A stretch of DNA of 25,215 nt, taken from positions 1 to 25,215 of IMG/VR virus record IMGVR_UViG_3300007960_000168; one strand, written 5' to 3'. Source of the stretch: a virus. The notes under the pieces were generated by a model that worked only from the letters and a program-made list of their open reading frames with translations, had not been told where the DNA came from and did no database searches. Below, in pieces: positions 1-8,745 of this stretch (within the stretch, counting starts at the first letter, position 1; each line of letters starts with the position of its first letter). A program made the position numbers and the translations under genes.

Positions 1-3000
1 AAAAACCAAAGAGAACAAATTAAAAAACTTTTACCACAACTTGAAGATCAAAAAGAAGAAATTAAAGCAGAATTTGATAATAAATTATACGAAAAAGAGC
101 GCAAAGAAAGTCAATTAATAAAACCATATCGAAATTTATCTTATGAAGCATATAGATTTTTAGCTGGTGAAGTTGAAGCAAGAGATGTTAGTGCAAGACA
201 AGCATTTGGTTCAATTGACCGTAAAAATGCTAAACCATATACGTCACAAGGAATTGACCCTGAAAATTTTTATGTAGACTTTGATAATGAATTATCTTCG
301 AATAAAACTCAACGTTCAAAAAGTGAACAACAGTCGAAAGAAAATAAATTAATCCCAGATGAAACAATTGTAAATTTTGAAACTACTGCTCCCATGTGGT
401 ATTCAGCTCTTGAAACTGGCGTAGAAAATGTAGCACAAAATATTGGGACACCTGATCAATGGAAAGGAATAATTAATAAACTTCCTGGGGTTAAGAAAGA
501 AGAAATTGAATGGGTTGGTTTGAATGAATGGTTAGATAGTCAAATAGGTAAAATTACAAAAGAAGATATAACTGATTTTATTCAGGCTAATAATATTGAA
601 ATTGAAGAAGTGCTTAAAGAAGATACTAAAACAAAACATTCTAAATGGCAAGAACCTGGAGGAGAAAATTATAAAGAACTTTTATTGCTAATTCCAAAAA
701 GTGATGTTGAGTTTATTAATGCAGCCCATTTTTCTGAACCAAATATTCTTGCTCATGTAAGATTTAATGAACGAACAGATTCAAATGGTAATAGAGTTTT
801 ATTTATTGAAGAAGTTCAAAGTGATTGGCATCAGCAAGGAAGAAAGGAAGGGTATCAAAAAAGTTTAACCAAGAATGAAAGAGAAGCTTTAAAAAAAGAT
901 AATGATTTATTTAAAGATAGTATCAGAGCTGATAGAAATATTAAAAAAATAAAGGAAAGATTACTTAAAGCACATAAGTTTGAGTATAATAACCTTAAAG
1001 AAAGACTTGATTTTTTTCTTAACCAAAAACAAGAAATTATTAATGAAAGAAAAAAATTAACTTCTAAATATAATATAGAATTACTAGCTAAAAAAGAAAA
1101 TAGAAATGCTGTTCCAGATGCTCCGTTTAAAAAATCTTGGCCATTACTTACCATGAAACGAATGGTTAGATATGCTACTGAAAATAATTTTGATAAAATT
1201 GCATGGACTACTGGTGAGCAACAAGCAGCAAGGTATGATTTGAGTAAGCAAGTTGATCGGATTGAATATAAGAAAATCATACCGACATCATATCCTTATT
1301 ATAAAAACATACAAAAATTTGCTTTAGATAATAATCTTAAGTTTACAGTTCCAGAAGGTGAACCTTTTACATATGCTCGTGAAGATGAATATAAAGCATT
1401 AATGAATGCTGCAGTAAAACAAGATAATCAAAGTATTCAACAAGATATATTATCTTATGATTATAATCCACGTAACAGTAGTGTTGGAAAAACTATTGGA
1501 AATTATGAAATTAGTATTTTTGGAAAAGATGGTAATGAGATTTATGGATCTAATAATGTATCAGCAAAAGAACTTGAGGATGTTGTTGGAAAAGAAATAG
1601 TACAAAAAATGGATGCTGGTGAAGGTATTACGAATGCGCAAAATGATCAAGTATTATCTGGCCTTGATCTCAAAGTTGGTGGCGAAGGTATGAAAGCATT
1701 TTATGATAAGATGCTGCCAAGTATGGTTAATAAGTTTTTTAAGAAGTTTGATGGAAAAATTACTAAGCAAGAATTAGCACCACAAACAGATGAATACATT
1801 ATTTATATGAATGGAGAAGAATTTAGTTTATTTGATTCAAAGAAAGAAGCTGTTAATGAATTAGCTAATTTACGTAAAAGAAATCCTAATAAAATTTTCA
1901 CTATGAAATCTGTTAAGCAAGTTGACACTATGAATGTTCTTGGATTAGAAATAACTCCTAAACTACGTTCAGTTGCTATGCGTAAAGGCATGCCAATGTT
2001 TTCTATTGCCAATGAAACATATAACCAACCATTTGATATTCCAGAAGTATCAACTAAATATGAAACATTTTATCATAACATAATAGATGTTCTTTCTCCG
2101 GTATCACGATTGTATAAAGCAATTAAGAAACAAATACCTGAAGAAGCAGATTATTTAATGAAAGAACGTAATAGAGCTAATCGTGCTGCGGATGCTTTAA
2201 AGCGTGCTAAAGTTAAGTTTGAACTACCAATAACAAAACTTATGGCTAAGTATAATTTCGACACATCTGCTGTTGATGAAGCATTATATGCTCGACATGC
2301 TGAAGAAGCCAACGATAGATTAATTCTTACAAACGCTAAAAGGTTTTTAAAAGAACTTGTTAATGTAACTCCTAATAAAGAATTAAAAGATGCTGTTAAA
2401 GAAATTGATAAAGAATTTAAAGATAAAGATATTCCAAATAAATTAACACAAGAAAAATATCTTGATTTACTTGATTCTTATTTTGAACAGGATCTTACAG
2501 AAGATGAACTTGAGATTAAAGAAGACTGGGAAAAATTTAAAGAAAAACCTTCTGGTATGACTACTGCGGATGCTAATACCATTTGGAGTAAGTGGAAAAA
2601 TAATCAAGGTATGAAAGAGATTTTAGATGTTTATGATAAAATGACAGCTGAAACTCTTAACATAGCTTATAAATCTGGACGTATAAATAAAGGTGAGTAT
2701 CAAGCTCTTAAGAGTACATATAAATATTACACCCCACTATACAGGCAAGGATTTCCAAGTAAAAAAGGTAATCAAGGAACTGGTTCAAATATTATTAATT
2801 TACGAAAAGATTTTCTTGTTCGTGGTGGTAGTACAAAGCCAGCAATTAATATGCTTGCAAATGCTATGATGCAACATGAGCAATCTATTATTCGTGCTGA
2901 GAAAGCAAGAGCAGCAAGAGCATTTATTAATCTTGTTAAAGGAAATAAGAATAGAAATTTCTGGCGTATTAATGAAGAAAAGCTTATTAATGATTACGAC

Positions 3001-4773
3001 CATAATGGTAATATTATAAAAGTTCCTGATCGTAAAATTGAAGCAAATGAAATTCCTCTTAAGGTTGATGGTAAATATTATGTTGTTTGGATGAATCCTG
3101 AGAATGAACATGCTATACGTATTTCAAATCATTTGAAAGGAAATAATGATAAGACAGGTACAATTGTTCGTGGACTTATGAGATTTAATCGTATCTTATC
3201 TATGGTTAATACATCTCTTAATCCAGAATTTATGTTAACAAACTTTCCAAGAGATTTACAAATAGCTGCGGTGAATCTTTCAGATACTGAAATTAAAAAC
3301 ATGAAAATGCAAGTAATGAAAGATGTTCCTAAAGCAATAGCTGGATTACATAATTATCTGCGTGGTGATGCTAATTCTGATTGGGGTAAACAAGCTAAAG
3401 ATTTTGCTGCTGCTGGTGGTAAAATGGATTGGGTTGATTATACATTAGATGCAGAAGCAAGAATTAAAAATCTTAATAAGGAATTAAAAAAATATAAATC
3501 TGGAAATATTCCAACAAAATTAGTTAATGGTATAATTAAAACTGTAGAAGATTATAATGCAATTGCTGAAAATGCAGTAAGACTTTCAGCATATAAGAAT
3601 GCTATTGATGCTGGATTATCAAAAGATAAAGCGTCATTAATTGCTAAAGAACTTACAGTTAATTTTCAACAAAAAGGTTTATATGGACAATTAATCAATA
3701 GTCTTTATTTATTCTCTAATGCAGGTATTCAAGGATCAACAAGACTTATTCGTTCTCTTGCAACATCTAAGACTGCACGTCGTATGGTTGGAACAATGGT
3801 ATTTGCTGCTGTGGGAATGACACTTGGAAATAGTGCTATGGGTGGAGAAGATGATAATGGAGAAGATTATTATAATCAAATAAAATCATATGATAAAGAA
3901 CGTAATATGATTATTATGATTCCAAATTCTGGTGGTAAATATATAAAGATACCATTAGGTTGGGGATTAAATTTCTTTTGGAATATTGGTGTTGAAGCTG
4001 GTGATGCTATGCTGACTATTGGTGGTAATCGTAAATCTTATGATCCTTTAGAAGGTGCAAGTAGATTACTTACTTATGCTTTAAATGCTTTTAATCCATT
4101 ACAATCTGCTACATTAGCACAGTCTCTTGCACCAACATTATTAGACCCAATTGTGCAAGTAGCTGAAAATAAAACTTGGTTTGGTTCACCATTAATGCCA
4201 GATAAAAATAAATTTGAAGCTGTTGAAACTCCTGATAGTCAAAGATATTTTAAAAATGTTAGTCCTGGTTCTAAGCTTATAACTGAATATGCAAATAAAT
4301 TAACTGGTGGGGATAAAGTTGAAAAGGGAGTTGTTGATGTTAGTCCTGAAACACTGGATATGATATTTGATACTTTTACTGGTGGTGCAGGTAGGTTTGT
4401 TGCTAATGCTTTGAATTTACCATTAAAAGCTTTTGATGATGAAAAAGAATTTGAATCACGAGATATTTTATTTGGGAGAAAATTTATTGGAACTAAAGAT
4501 ACTTATAATGTAACTAAAGATTTTTACAATAACATTACAGATGTTAAAACATTACAAGAAAAAATTAAAGAATACCCAGAACAAAAAAGAGAGCTTATTC
4601 GTGATAAACGATTTCGATTAATTAATGAAGTTAAAAATATTGAAAGGCAAATAAAACAATTAAAGAAATTAAAAGATCGTGTAAGAACAAAAAGTCAAAA
4701 AGAGCGAATTGAAAATCAAATTAAAGAATTACAAAGAAAATTTAATGACAAATATAATAGGAGAGTATTATGA
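1..4773 (+). CDS. Giant polyvalent internal virion protein, 3' part (5' end outside window)
   Basis: The frame is open from base 1 with no stop, so the Met at 394 is internal and about 1590 codons are visible. Bases 130-290 encode a YRNLSYEAYRFLAGEVEARD-type segment, like the end of the LPD23-type peptidase-associated region of phage polyvalent proteins. Bases 394-2010 match the conserved PLxRFG-like region: TPDQWKGIINKLPGVKKEEI, KWQEPGGENYKELLL, IEEVQSDWHQQGRKEGY, DKIAWTTGEQQAARYDLSKQ and KGMPMFS. A second region, about 2700-3340, includes MVNTSLNPEFMLTNFPRDLQ, typical of LPD38. Bases 3784-3845 encode a hydrophobic Gly/Ala-rich stretch that could enter a membrane. The last 70 residues are a basic coiled coil. 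Family knowledge suggests a virion protein, often ejected with the DNA; no catalytic site is visible in this part. The next gene overlaps by ATGA. Confidence 0.8.
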   Translation, partial: KNQREQIKKLLPQLEDQKEEIKAEFDNKLYEKERKESQLIKPYRNLSYEAYRFLAGEVEARDVSARQAFGSIDRKNAKPYTSQGIDPENFYVDFDNELSSNKTQRSKSEQQSKENKLIPDETIVNFETTAPMWYSALETGVENVAQNIGTPDQWKGIINKLPGVKKEEIEWVGLNEWLDSQIGKITKEDITDFIQANNIEIEEVLKEDTKTKHSKWQEPGGENYKELLLLIPKSDVEFINAAHFSEPNILAHVRFNERTDSNGNRVLFIEEVQSDWHQQGRKEGYQKSLTKNEREALKKDNDLFKDSIRADRNIKKIKERLLKAHKFEYNNLKERLDFFLNQKQEIINERKKLTSKYNIELLAKKENRNAVPDAPFKKSWPLLTMKRMVRYATENNFDKIAWTTGEQQAARYDLSKQVDRIEYKKIIPTSYPYYKNIQKFALDNNLKFTVPEGEPFTYAREDEYKALMNAAVKQDNQSIQQDILSYDYNPRNSSVGKTIGNYEISIFGKDGNEIYGSNNVSAKELEDVVGKEIVQKMDAGEGITNAQNDQVLSGLDLKVGGEGMKAFYDKMLPSMVNKFFKKFDGKITKQELAPQTDEYIIYMNGEEFSLFDSKKEAVNELANLRKRNPNKIFTMKSVKQVDTMNVLGLEITPKLRSVAMRKGMPMFSIANETYNQPFDIPEVSTKYETFYHNIIDVLSPVSRLYKAIKKQIPEEADYLMKERNRANRAADALKRAKVKFELPITKLMAKYNFDTSAVDEALYARHAEEANDRLILTNAKRFLKELVNVTPNKELKDAVKEIDKEFKDKDIPNKLTQEKYLDLLDSYFEQDLTEDELEIKEDWEKFKEKPSGMTTADANTIWSKWKNNQGMKEILDVYDKMTAETLNIAYKSGRINKGEYQALKSTYKYYTPLYRQGFPSKKGNQGTGSNIINLRKDFLVRGGSTKPAINMLANAMMQHEQSIIRAEKARAARAFINLVKGNKNRNFWRINEEKLINDYDHNGNIIKVPDRKIEANEIPLKVDGKYYVVWMNPENEHAIRISNHLKGNNDKTGTIVRGLMRFNRILSMVNTSLNPEFMLTNFPRDLQIAAVNLSDTEIKNMKMQVMKDVPKAIAGLHNYLRGDANSDWGKQAKDFAAAGGKMDWVDYTLDAEARIKNLNKELKKYKSGNIPTKLVNGIIKTVEDYNAIAENAVRLSAYKNAIDAGLSKDKASLIAKELTVNFQQKGLYGQLINSLYLFSNAGIQGSTRLIRSLATSKTARRMVGTMVFAAVGMTLGNSAMGGEDDNGEDYYNQIKSYDKERNMIIMIPNSGGKYIKIPLGWGLNFFWNIGVEAGDAMLTIGGNRKSYDPLEGASRLLTYALNAFNPLQSATLAQSLAPTLLDPIVQVAENKTWFGSPLMPDKNKFEAVETPDSQRYFKNVSPGSKLITEYANKLTGGDKVEKGVVDVSPETLDMIFDTFTGGAGRFVANALNLPLKAFDDEKEFESRDILFGRKFIGTKDTYNVTKDFYNNITDVKTLQEKIKEYPEQKRELIRDKRFRLINEVKNIERQIKQLKKLKDRVRTKSQKERIENQIKELQRKFNDKYNRRVL
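314..328. repeat. Palindrome GTTCA-N5-TGAAC, copy 1 (inside the giant virion gene)
   Basis: Reads GTTCAAAAAGTGAAC. It is a perfect 5-bp inverted repeat around a 5-base centre and is identical over 15 bases to copy 2 at 10897. It lies in coding sequence (codons for RSKSEQ), in a linker between recognised regions of the polyvalent protein, so protein constraint there is probably weak. It could be a repressor or activator operator, or an RNA hairpin; function unknown. Confidence 0.6.
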
Positions 4774-5054
4774 TTTTAGAACCTGTTAATCAAGCTATTG
4801 TTACCACAGCCGCAACTGCAGTTACATTACCAGCTGGGATTGACTGTGAAGATTATTTAGTTCAGGCGGAAGGAGCAGTTGCTGTAAAGATTTCTAATGT
4901 TGAAGCTTTAACTACTTATTACACTATTAAAGCTAATGCTCAGATTTCTTTAAATGAAATTCTTGGCCCAGGAGCACAAGTATTTTGGGCACTATCAGTT
5001 ACTTCTGATACTACATTACAGTTATTACCACTCCCAAGACATAGAGGAAATTAA
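4770..5054 (+). CDS. Small putative virion protein
   Basis: A 94-residue protein translationally coupled to the giant virion protein by an ATGA overlap, with GAGAG upstream. It is rich in Ala, Thr, Val and Leu with alternating beta-like patterning, starts MILEPVNQAIVTTAATAVTL, has no transmembrane segment, and ends in a short basic tail (LPRHRGN). Length, composition and its place between an internal virion protein and tail genes resemble small head-decoration or head-tail accessory proteins. No diagnostic motif is visible, so this is inference from context. Its stop shares an A with the next ATG (TAATG). Confidence 0.6.
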   Translation: MILEPVNQAIVTTAATAVTLPAGIDCEDYLVQAEGAVAVKISNVEALTTYYTIKANAQISLNEILGPGAQVFWALSVTSDTTLQLLPLPRHRGN

Positions 5055-5170
5055 TGGCAGAACTATACATAAAAACAGTAGATACTGTGTGAGATAGACG
5101 CTATGGGCAGTGATGATGAATACGTTAAATAAACTTTATGCAAAATCGAATGGTGGCAATAAGGGGATAG
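5054..5170 (+). pseudogene. Possible broken small tail-region gene
   Basis: An ATG at 5054 with a good ribosome site (AGAGG) starts MAELYIKTVDTV and hits a stop at 5090-5092. The +1 frame continues at once as EIDAMGSDDEYVK (stop 5130-5132), and the third frame carries NKLYAKSNGGNKG up to the next gene. The pieces read like one small acidic protein followed by a Gly/Asn-rich tail, broken twice. It sits at the left edge of the G+C-richer segment. It may instead be a genuine 12-codon leader peptide followed by a spacer; certainty is low. Confidence 0.3.
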
Positions 5171-5479
5171 ATGACAAATACAAAATATTCATATAAAGAT
5201 TACACAAATTTTCTCCTACATAATACCCAAAATGATCTGACTGATGCCAATGGCACAACTATCATAGGGTCATGTTTTTATCATGAAACATACCCTTTTT
5301 TTGATATGTCAAAGATGGGGCTATCAAATATAACTTTCAAGGGATGCAACCTTGACAATGTTATTGTGCCTGATGATTGCACAATGATTGATTGTTCTAA
5401 TCGGTTTATAAGGGCTTTAGATGGTGATGATTGGCTTTGTAATAAAGAAGGCATTTACATAGAGAGGTTGAGCCAATGA
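5171..5479 (+). CDS. Hypothetical protein in tail region
   Basis: A 102-residue protein; the start at 5171 follows AAGGGG at good spacing. The middle (GLSNITFKGCNLDNVIVPDD) has the alternating small/hydrophobic spacing of short beta-helix or pentapeptide-like turns, followed by a Cys-containing segment (CTMIDCSNRFIRAL). No signal peptide or membrane segment is seen. Its stop overlaps the tail-spike start by ATGA (5476-5479), so the two are probably co-translated. It could be a chaperone, adaptor or accessory of the spike; the family is not recognised. Confidence 0.6.
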   Translation: MTNTKYSYKDYTNFLLHNTQNDLTDANGTTIIGSCFYHETYPFFDMSKMGLSNITFKGCNLDNVIVPDDCTMIDCSNRFIRALDGDDWLCNKEGIYIERLSQ

Positions 5480-6483
5480 CAGTTTACTATGTTGATTTTA
5501 CTGCTACAGGTACAAGCACAGGTGCAAATTGGGCCAATGCAATAGACAACTGGACGGACTTTGATACCCTTTTAGAATCCACTGTATCTGCTGGGGATTC
5601 TATTTACATGATGGGAGGACAAACTTATACATCTACCTCAACACTTGCAACTGTTATAGATGGTACACAAAATTTACCTATAAAATTAATTGGTGTAGCT
5701 TCAGGTACAACAGCCGAGCCTCCAACGGTATCAGATTGGGTCACAGGATCAGATCGGCCACTAATTGCATGTGGGGCCAATGCTTTTAGGTTGGATGATT
5801 ATTGGTGGATGGTAAATTTGCGTGGCACAATTACGGAAGCAACAGGCTTTCGTGCTGACGTAGGTTCCTATGCTTATAACTGTGATTTCAGGAATACATC
5901 TGGTACGGCAGGAAGGATTGCCCTATCAATGCCAAGTGCAAACCTTATTGTGAACAATCAACTCCAAAGTGACAATGGTTCTGCTATTGAAACATCAACA
6001 ACACTTGCAAGAGTCCACAGTAATTATATAAAGGGGTCTGCTATTGGGGCCAAATTTAGTAACTCTTCAATTTTCACGTTCAATATTTTTTATGATTGTG
6101 TGGTTGGTTTAGATGGGACAATCAGTGATGATGTATACATGCTTGGTAATGTTTTTGATAACTGTACGGATGGTTTTACAGCATCCAGTACGGAAGCACC
6201 TGGTACAATTATCAATTGCAGTTTTTCTAACTGTACCAATGGATTAAAACTCGATTACTCAAGCACAAATAAGCTGAATTGGTTCTTGGACTATAATAAC
6301 TGGTACAACAATACAAGGGACATTAGCGTTGATAACGGCAGCACAGAAGATAACAGCATGAAAGGCATACATGACACTGCGGTCAATCCTAATTTTACAG
6401 CAGCAGCAAGTGATGATTTTACTTTAACAACAGGTTCTGCTTTGCGAAATGCTGGTATGCCCTTACTGCATGGAGTTGGATAA
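5476..6483 (+). CDS. Tail spike-like protein with predicted right-handed beta-helix
   Basis: A 335-residue protein. The N-terminus (MTVYYVDFTATGTSTGANWA, then ANAIDNWTDFDTLL and AGDSIYMMGGQTY) is the typical opening of Pel-15/NosD-type beta-helix proteins ('YVD...G.dgt.w.nA...'). The middle has repeated short strands with Asn, Cys and Gly turns (FNIFYDCVVGLDG, LGNVFDNCTDGF, IINCSFSNCTNGLKL), one rung about every 20-25 residues. The end (AVNPNFTAAASDDFTLTTGS, ALRNAG) is the usual closing turn. By family knowledge such proteins bind or cleave host surface polysaccharide; no catalytic residues can be assigned by eye. It starts in an ATGA overlap and ends overlapping the next ATG (TAATG). Confidence 0.75.
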   Translation: MTVYYVDFTATGTSTGANWANAIDNWTDFDTLLESTVSAGDSIYMMGGQTYTSTSTLATVIDGTQNLPIKLIGVASGTTAEPPTVSDWVTGSDRPLIACGANAFRLDDYWWMVNLRGTITEATGFRADVGSYAYNCDFRNTSGTAGRIALSMPSANLIVNNQLQSDNGSAIETSTTLARVHSNYIKGSAIGAKFSNSSIFTFNIFYDCVVGLDGTISDDVYMLGNVFDNCTDGFTASSTEAPGTIINCSFSNCTNGLKLDYSSTNKLNWFLDYNNWYNNTRDISVDNGSTEDNSMKGIHDTAVNPNFTAAASDDFTLTTGSALRNAGMPLLHGVG

Positions 6484-6641
6484 TGGCTGATAATTCACCA
6501 CATATAGGTGCATGGCAATCAATAAGCACAGATGATGACAAACCACATATCGGAGCTTGGCAACAGCATGATGAAGAAGACGAAGGTGGTGCAACAATCC
6601 CAATATTTTACCACCATTACAACAAAAACATAAGGACATAA
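6483..6641 (+). CDS. Small protein with duplicated PHIGAWQ motif
   Basis: A 52-residue ORF: the ATG at 6483 shares bases with the spike stop (TAATG), and the stop lies two bases before the fibre ATG. The sequence carries PHIGAWQSIST and then PHIGAWQQHDEED, a tandem duplication about 17 residues apart, followed by an acidic stretch and a short basic tail. No membrane segment or known domain is visible. The tight fit between two tail genes and the internal repeat argue for a real coding sequence. It may be a tail accessory or an assembly peptide bound by two equivalent sites. Confidence 0.6.
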   Translation: MADNSPHIGAWQSISTDDDKPHIGAWQQHDEEDEGGATIPIFYHHYNKNIRT

Positions 6642-6642
6642 T

Positions 6643-8736
6643 ATGCATTTTTTAAAAGCGAACACGGCGGTTGACGTTCTTATCGGGCCGTTCGTTGATG
6701 ACACGGATGGAAAGACCGCCGAAACTAGTTTAACTTTAGCACAAGCAGATATAAAACTATCTAAAAATGGTCAAGCCCTTGCACAAAAAAACGATGCCAC
6801 AGCCGCAAGTCATGACGCAAACGGTTATTATAATTGTGAGCTGGATGCTACAGACACCAACACGGAAGGTAATTTGGTGCTGATTATTCATGAATCAGGC
6901 GCGTTGCCAGTAAGACATGAATACAACGTACTTGCAGAGGCGGCATATGACAGTTTATTTGTTGCTAAAGACTCAGGGTATATGGATGTTAATATGAAAG
7001 CTGTTAGTGAGGATACAACAGCGGCAGATAATTGTGAGGCTTTCTTTGACGGGACCGGGTATGCTGGTACAAATAATGTTATCCCGACTGTCACAACAGT
7101 GACTGGAGGCGCTACAGCAGCAGAACTTGCCAAAGTTCCCAAGTCGGATGGTACTACAACGTGGAACGACACAGCACTTGCGTCTATTCAATCTGAAGCA
7201 AACGACGCTCTTGTCGCACAGAAGCTCGACCACTTAGTGGCCGTAGCAGATGCGGATGATGTTGTAGATAATTCAATAATTGCTAAACTTACAAGTAAGA
7301 GTGGTACTGCTGATTGGTCTTCATATGATAATACTACAGATTCTTTAGAAGCTATTGCTGATAAAATTGTTGCCGCTTCCCCACAAACACATCTTGCTGG
7401 AAGTAGTAATGATACTACAGGTACAATTGATTCTGGTACATATGCAGACACACAAACTATCAATACAACTTATTGGCAAATTTCTCCTGCTGGTGCAGCA
7501 GTTGGTGGCTTTGGACTTAATGTAGATTTAGTATTTACTGTAGGTACAGGACTTAATCGTACACCTGAATCTGTTAATATTACTGGATATTTTGATTCAA
7601 GTCCAGTTAGAGATGTTGATATTTGGGCGTATAATTATATTCTTGCTGCCTGGGATCAAATTAGTAATGCTGCTAATAACATGCAAAATGCATCAAGTAA
7701 TCAAAATTATCAATATAGTCTTAATCAAAATCATATTCAAACATCTGATGGTGAAGTTAAAATAAGATTTACATCTACCAGTACTACCATTACTGATGAT
7801 TTATATATTGATTATTGTGGTGTAGGTTCTGTAGCTGTTGAAGCTTCTGGTCTTACTGCTGATGCTATTCAACAAGCTGTTTGGGCAAGAGCAGATTCTG
7901 GACATGATGAAGATACTCTTGGTTATAATGTATCTAAACTTCATTTAGTTCATGGTGATATTGTCAGTGCTACAGATGCAACAAGATTTGTTATTGATTA
8001 TGATATTCCTACAAATGATATTTATAATGGTATGGTGATTACGGTTGAAGATAAAACTGATGACCATTATGAAAGTCGTCGTATTGTAGATACTATTGCA
8101 GCCAGTGATGAAGTTATTGTTGATAGAGCTTTTGGATTTACTCCTGTAGCTAATGATGATTATTATATTATGAATGCTGCATATGCTGATGTTAATACAA
8201 CACATGTAAGTGGTACAGCACAAACAGCAAATGATATTGGTGCAGATACTAATACTATCTTGGATGATACTAATGAATTACAAACTAACCAAGGTAATTG
8301 GTTAACTGCTACATCTGTTGATCTTAATGCTGATGCAATTACAGCAAGTGTTTATGATGAAACTACTGCATTTCCTATTACGTCTGCTGATACAGGAGCT
8401 ACACAAATTGCAAGAACAGGTGCTGATGCTGACACACTTGAAACTCTTTCTGATGAGATTGCCAGTATTCAAACAGATACTACTGCTATTATCTCTGACA
8501 TTGCTGGATTAAATGATATTGCTGCTGCTGATATTTGGGATGTAGCAAGTGCATTAACAACTGACTTTGGTACATTATTAGAAAGATTATATCAATGGTT
8601 TAATAATAAAGAAACAATTGTTGATGGCACTGGTGCAGCAACATTACGTAACATAGGGGATAGTGCCGATCTTGCTACATGGTCTATTACAGATAATGAT
8701 ACAACAACTACACGAACAGAAATAACTTGGGCATAA
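6643..8736 (+). CDS. Long tail fibre protein, mosaic
   Basis: A 697-residue protein; the ribosome site AGGA lies upstream of ATG 6643. The N-terminal 110 residues (ANTAVDVLIGPFVDDTDGKT, then SLTLAQADIKLSKNG and LVLIIHESGALPV) match an N-terminal module common in phage fibres, thought to form a virion-proximal Ig-like domain. Next comes YMDVNMKAVSEDTTAADNC and a GTGYAGTNNVIPTVTTVTGG linker. The rest is Ala/Thr/Asp-rich beta structure with repeated short fibre-shaft motifs (ADAIQQAVWARADS, TNTILDDTNELQTNQG, ASIQTDTTAI) and ends in TRTEITWA. Base composition changes sharply near 7260: the first 205 codons are about 45-57% G+C and the remainder about 30%, implying recombination inside the gene. 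The role is probably receptor binding. Confidence 0.75.
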   Translation: MHFLKANTAVDVLIGPFVDDTDGKTAETSLTLAQADIKLSKNGQALAQKNDATAASHDANGYYNCELDATDTNTEGNLVLIIHESGALPVRHEYNVLAEAAYDSLFVAKDSGYMDVNMKAVSEDTTAADNCEAFFDGTGYAGTNNVIPTVTTVTGGATAAELAKVPKSDGTTTWNDTALASIQSEANDALVAQKLDHLVAVADADDVVDNSIIAKLTSKSGTADWSSYDNTTDSLEAIADKIVAASPQTHLAGSSNDTTGTIDSGTYADTQTINTTYWQISPAGAAVGGFGLNVDLVFTVGTGLNRTPESVNITGYFDSSPVRDVDIWAYNYILAAWDQISNAANNMQNASSNQNYQYSLNQNHIQTSDGEVKIRFTSTSTTITDDLYIDYCGVGSVAVEASGLTADAIQQAVWARADSGHDEDTLGYNVSKLHLVHGDIVSATDATRFVIDYDIPTNDIYNGMVITVEDKTDDHYESRRIVDTIAASDEVIVDRAFGFTPVANDDYYIMNAAYADVNTTHVSGTAQTANDIGADTNTILDDTNELQTNQGNWLTATSVDLNADAITASVYDETTAFPITSADTGATQIARTGADADTLETLSDEIASIQTDTTAIISDIAGLNDIAAADIWDVASALTTDFGTLLERLYQWFNNKETIVDGTGAATLRNIGDSADLATWSITDNDTTTTRTEITWA

Positions 8737-8745
8737 GGAGCCATA

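Noticed and set aside
7945-8223. Opposite-strand ORF under the fibre gene rich in Ile, Asn, Cys and Ser
   Set aside because: It is the mirror of Asp/Tyr/Asn-rich codons in the fibre; no ribosome site and no domain.
8318-8512. Leucine-rich forward ORF in another frame of the fibre
   Set aside because: Its Leu/Met-rich composition is an out-of-frame reading of the fibre's GCTGAT/ACTGCT codons.
7021-8736. Fibre repeats as a CRISPR array or tandem DNA repeat
   Set aside because: The recurring words are short codon-level repeats of Thr/Asp/Ala motifs with no fixed period or spacers.
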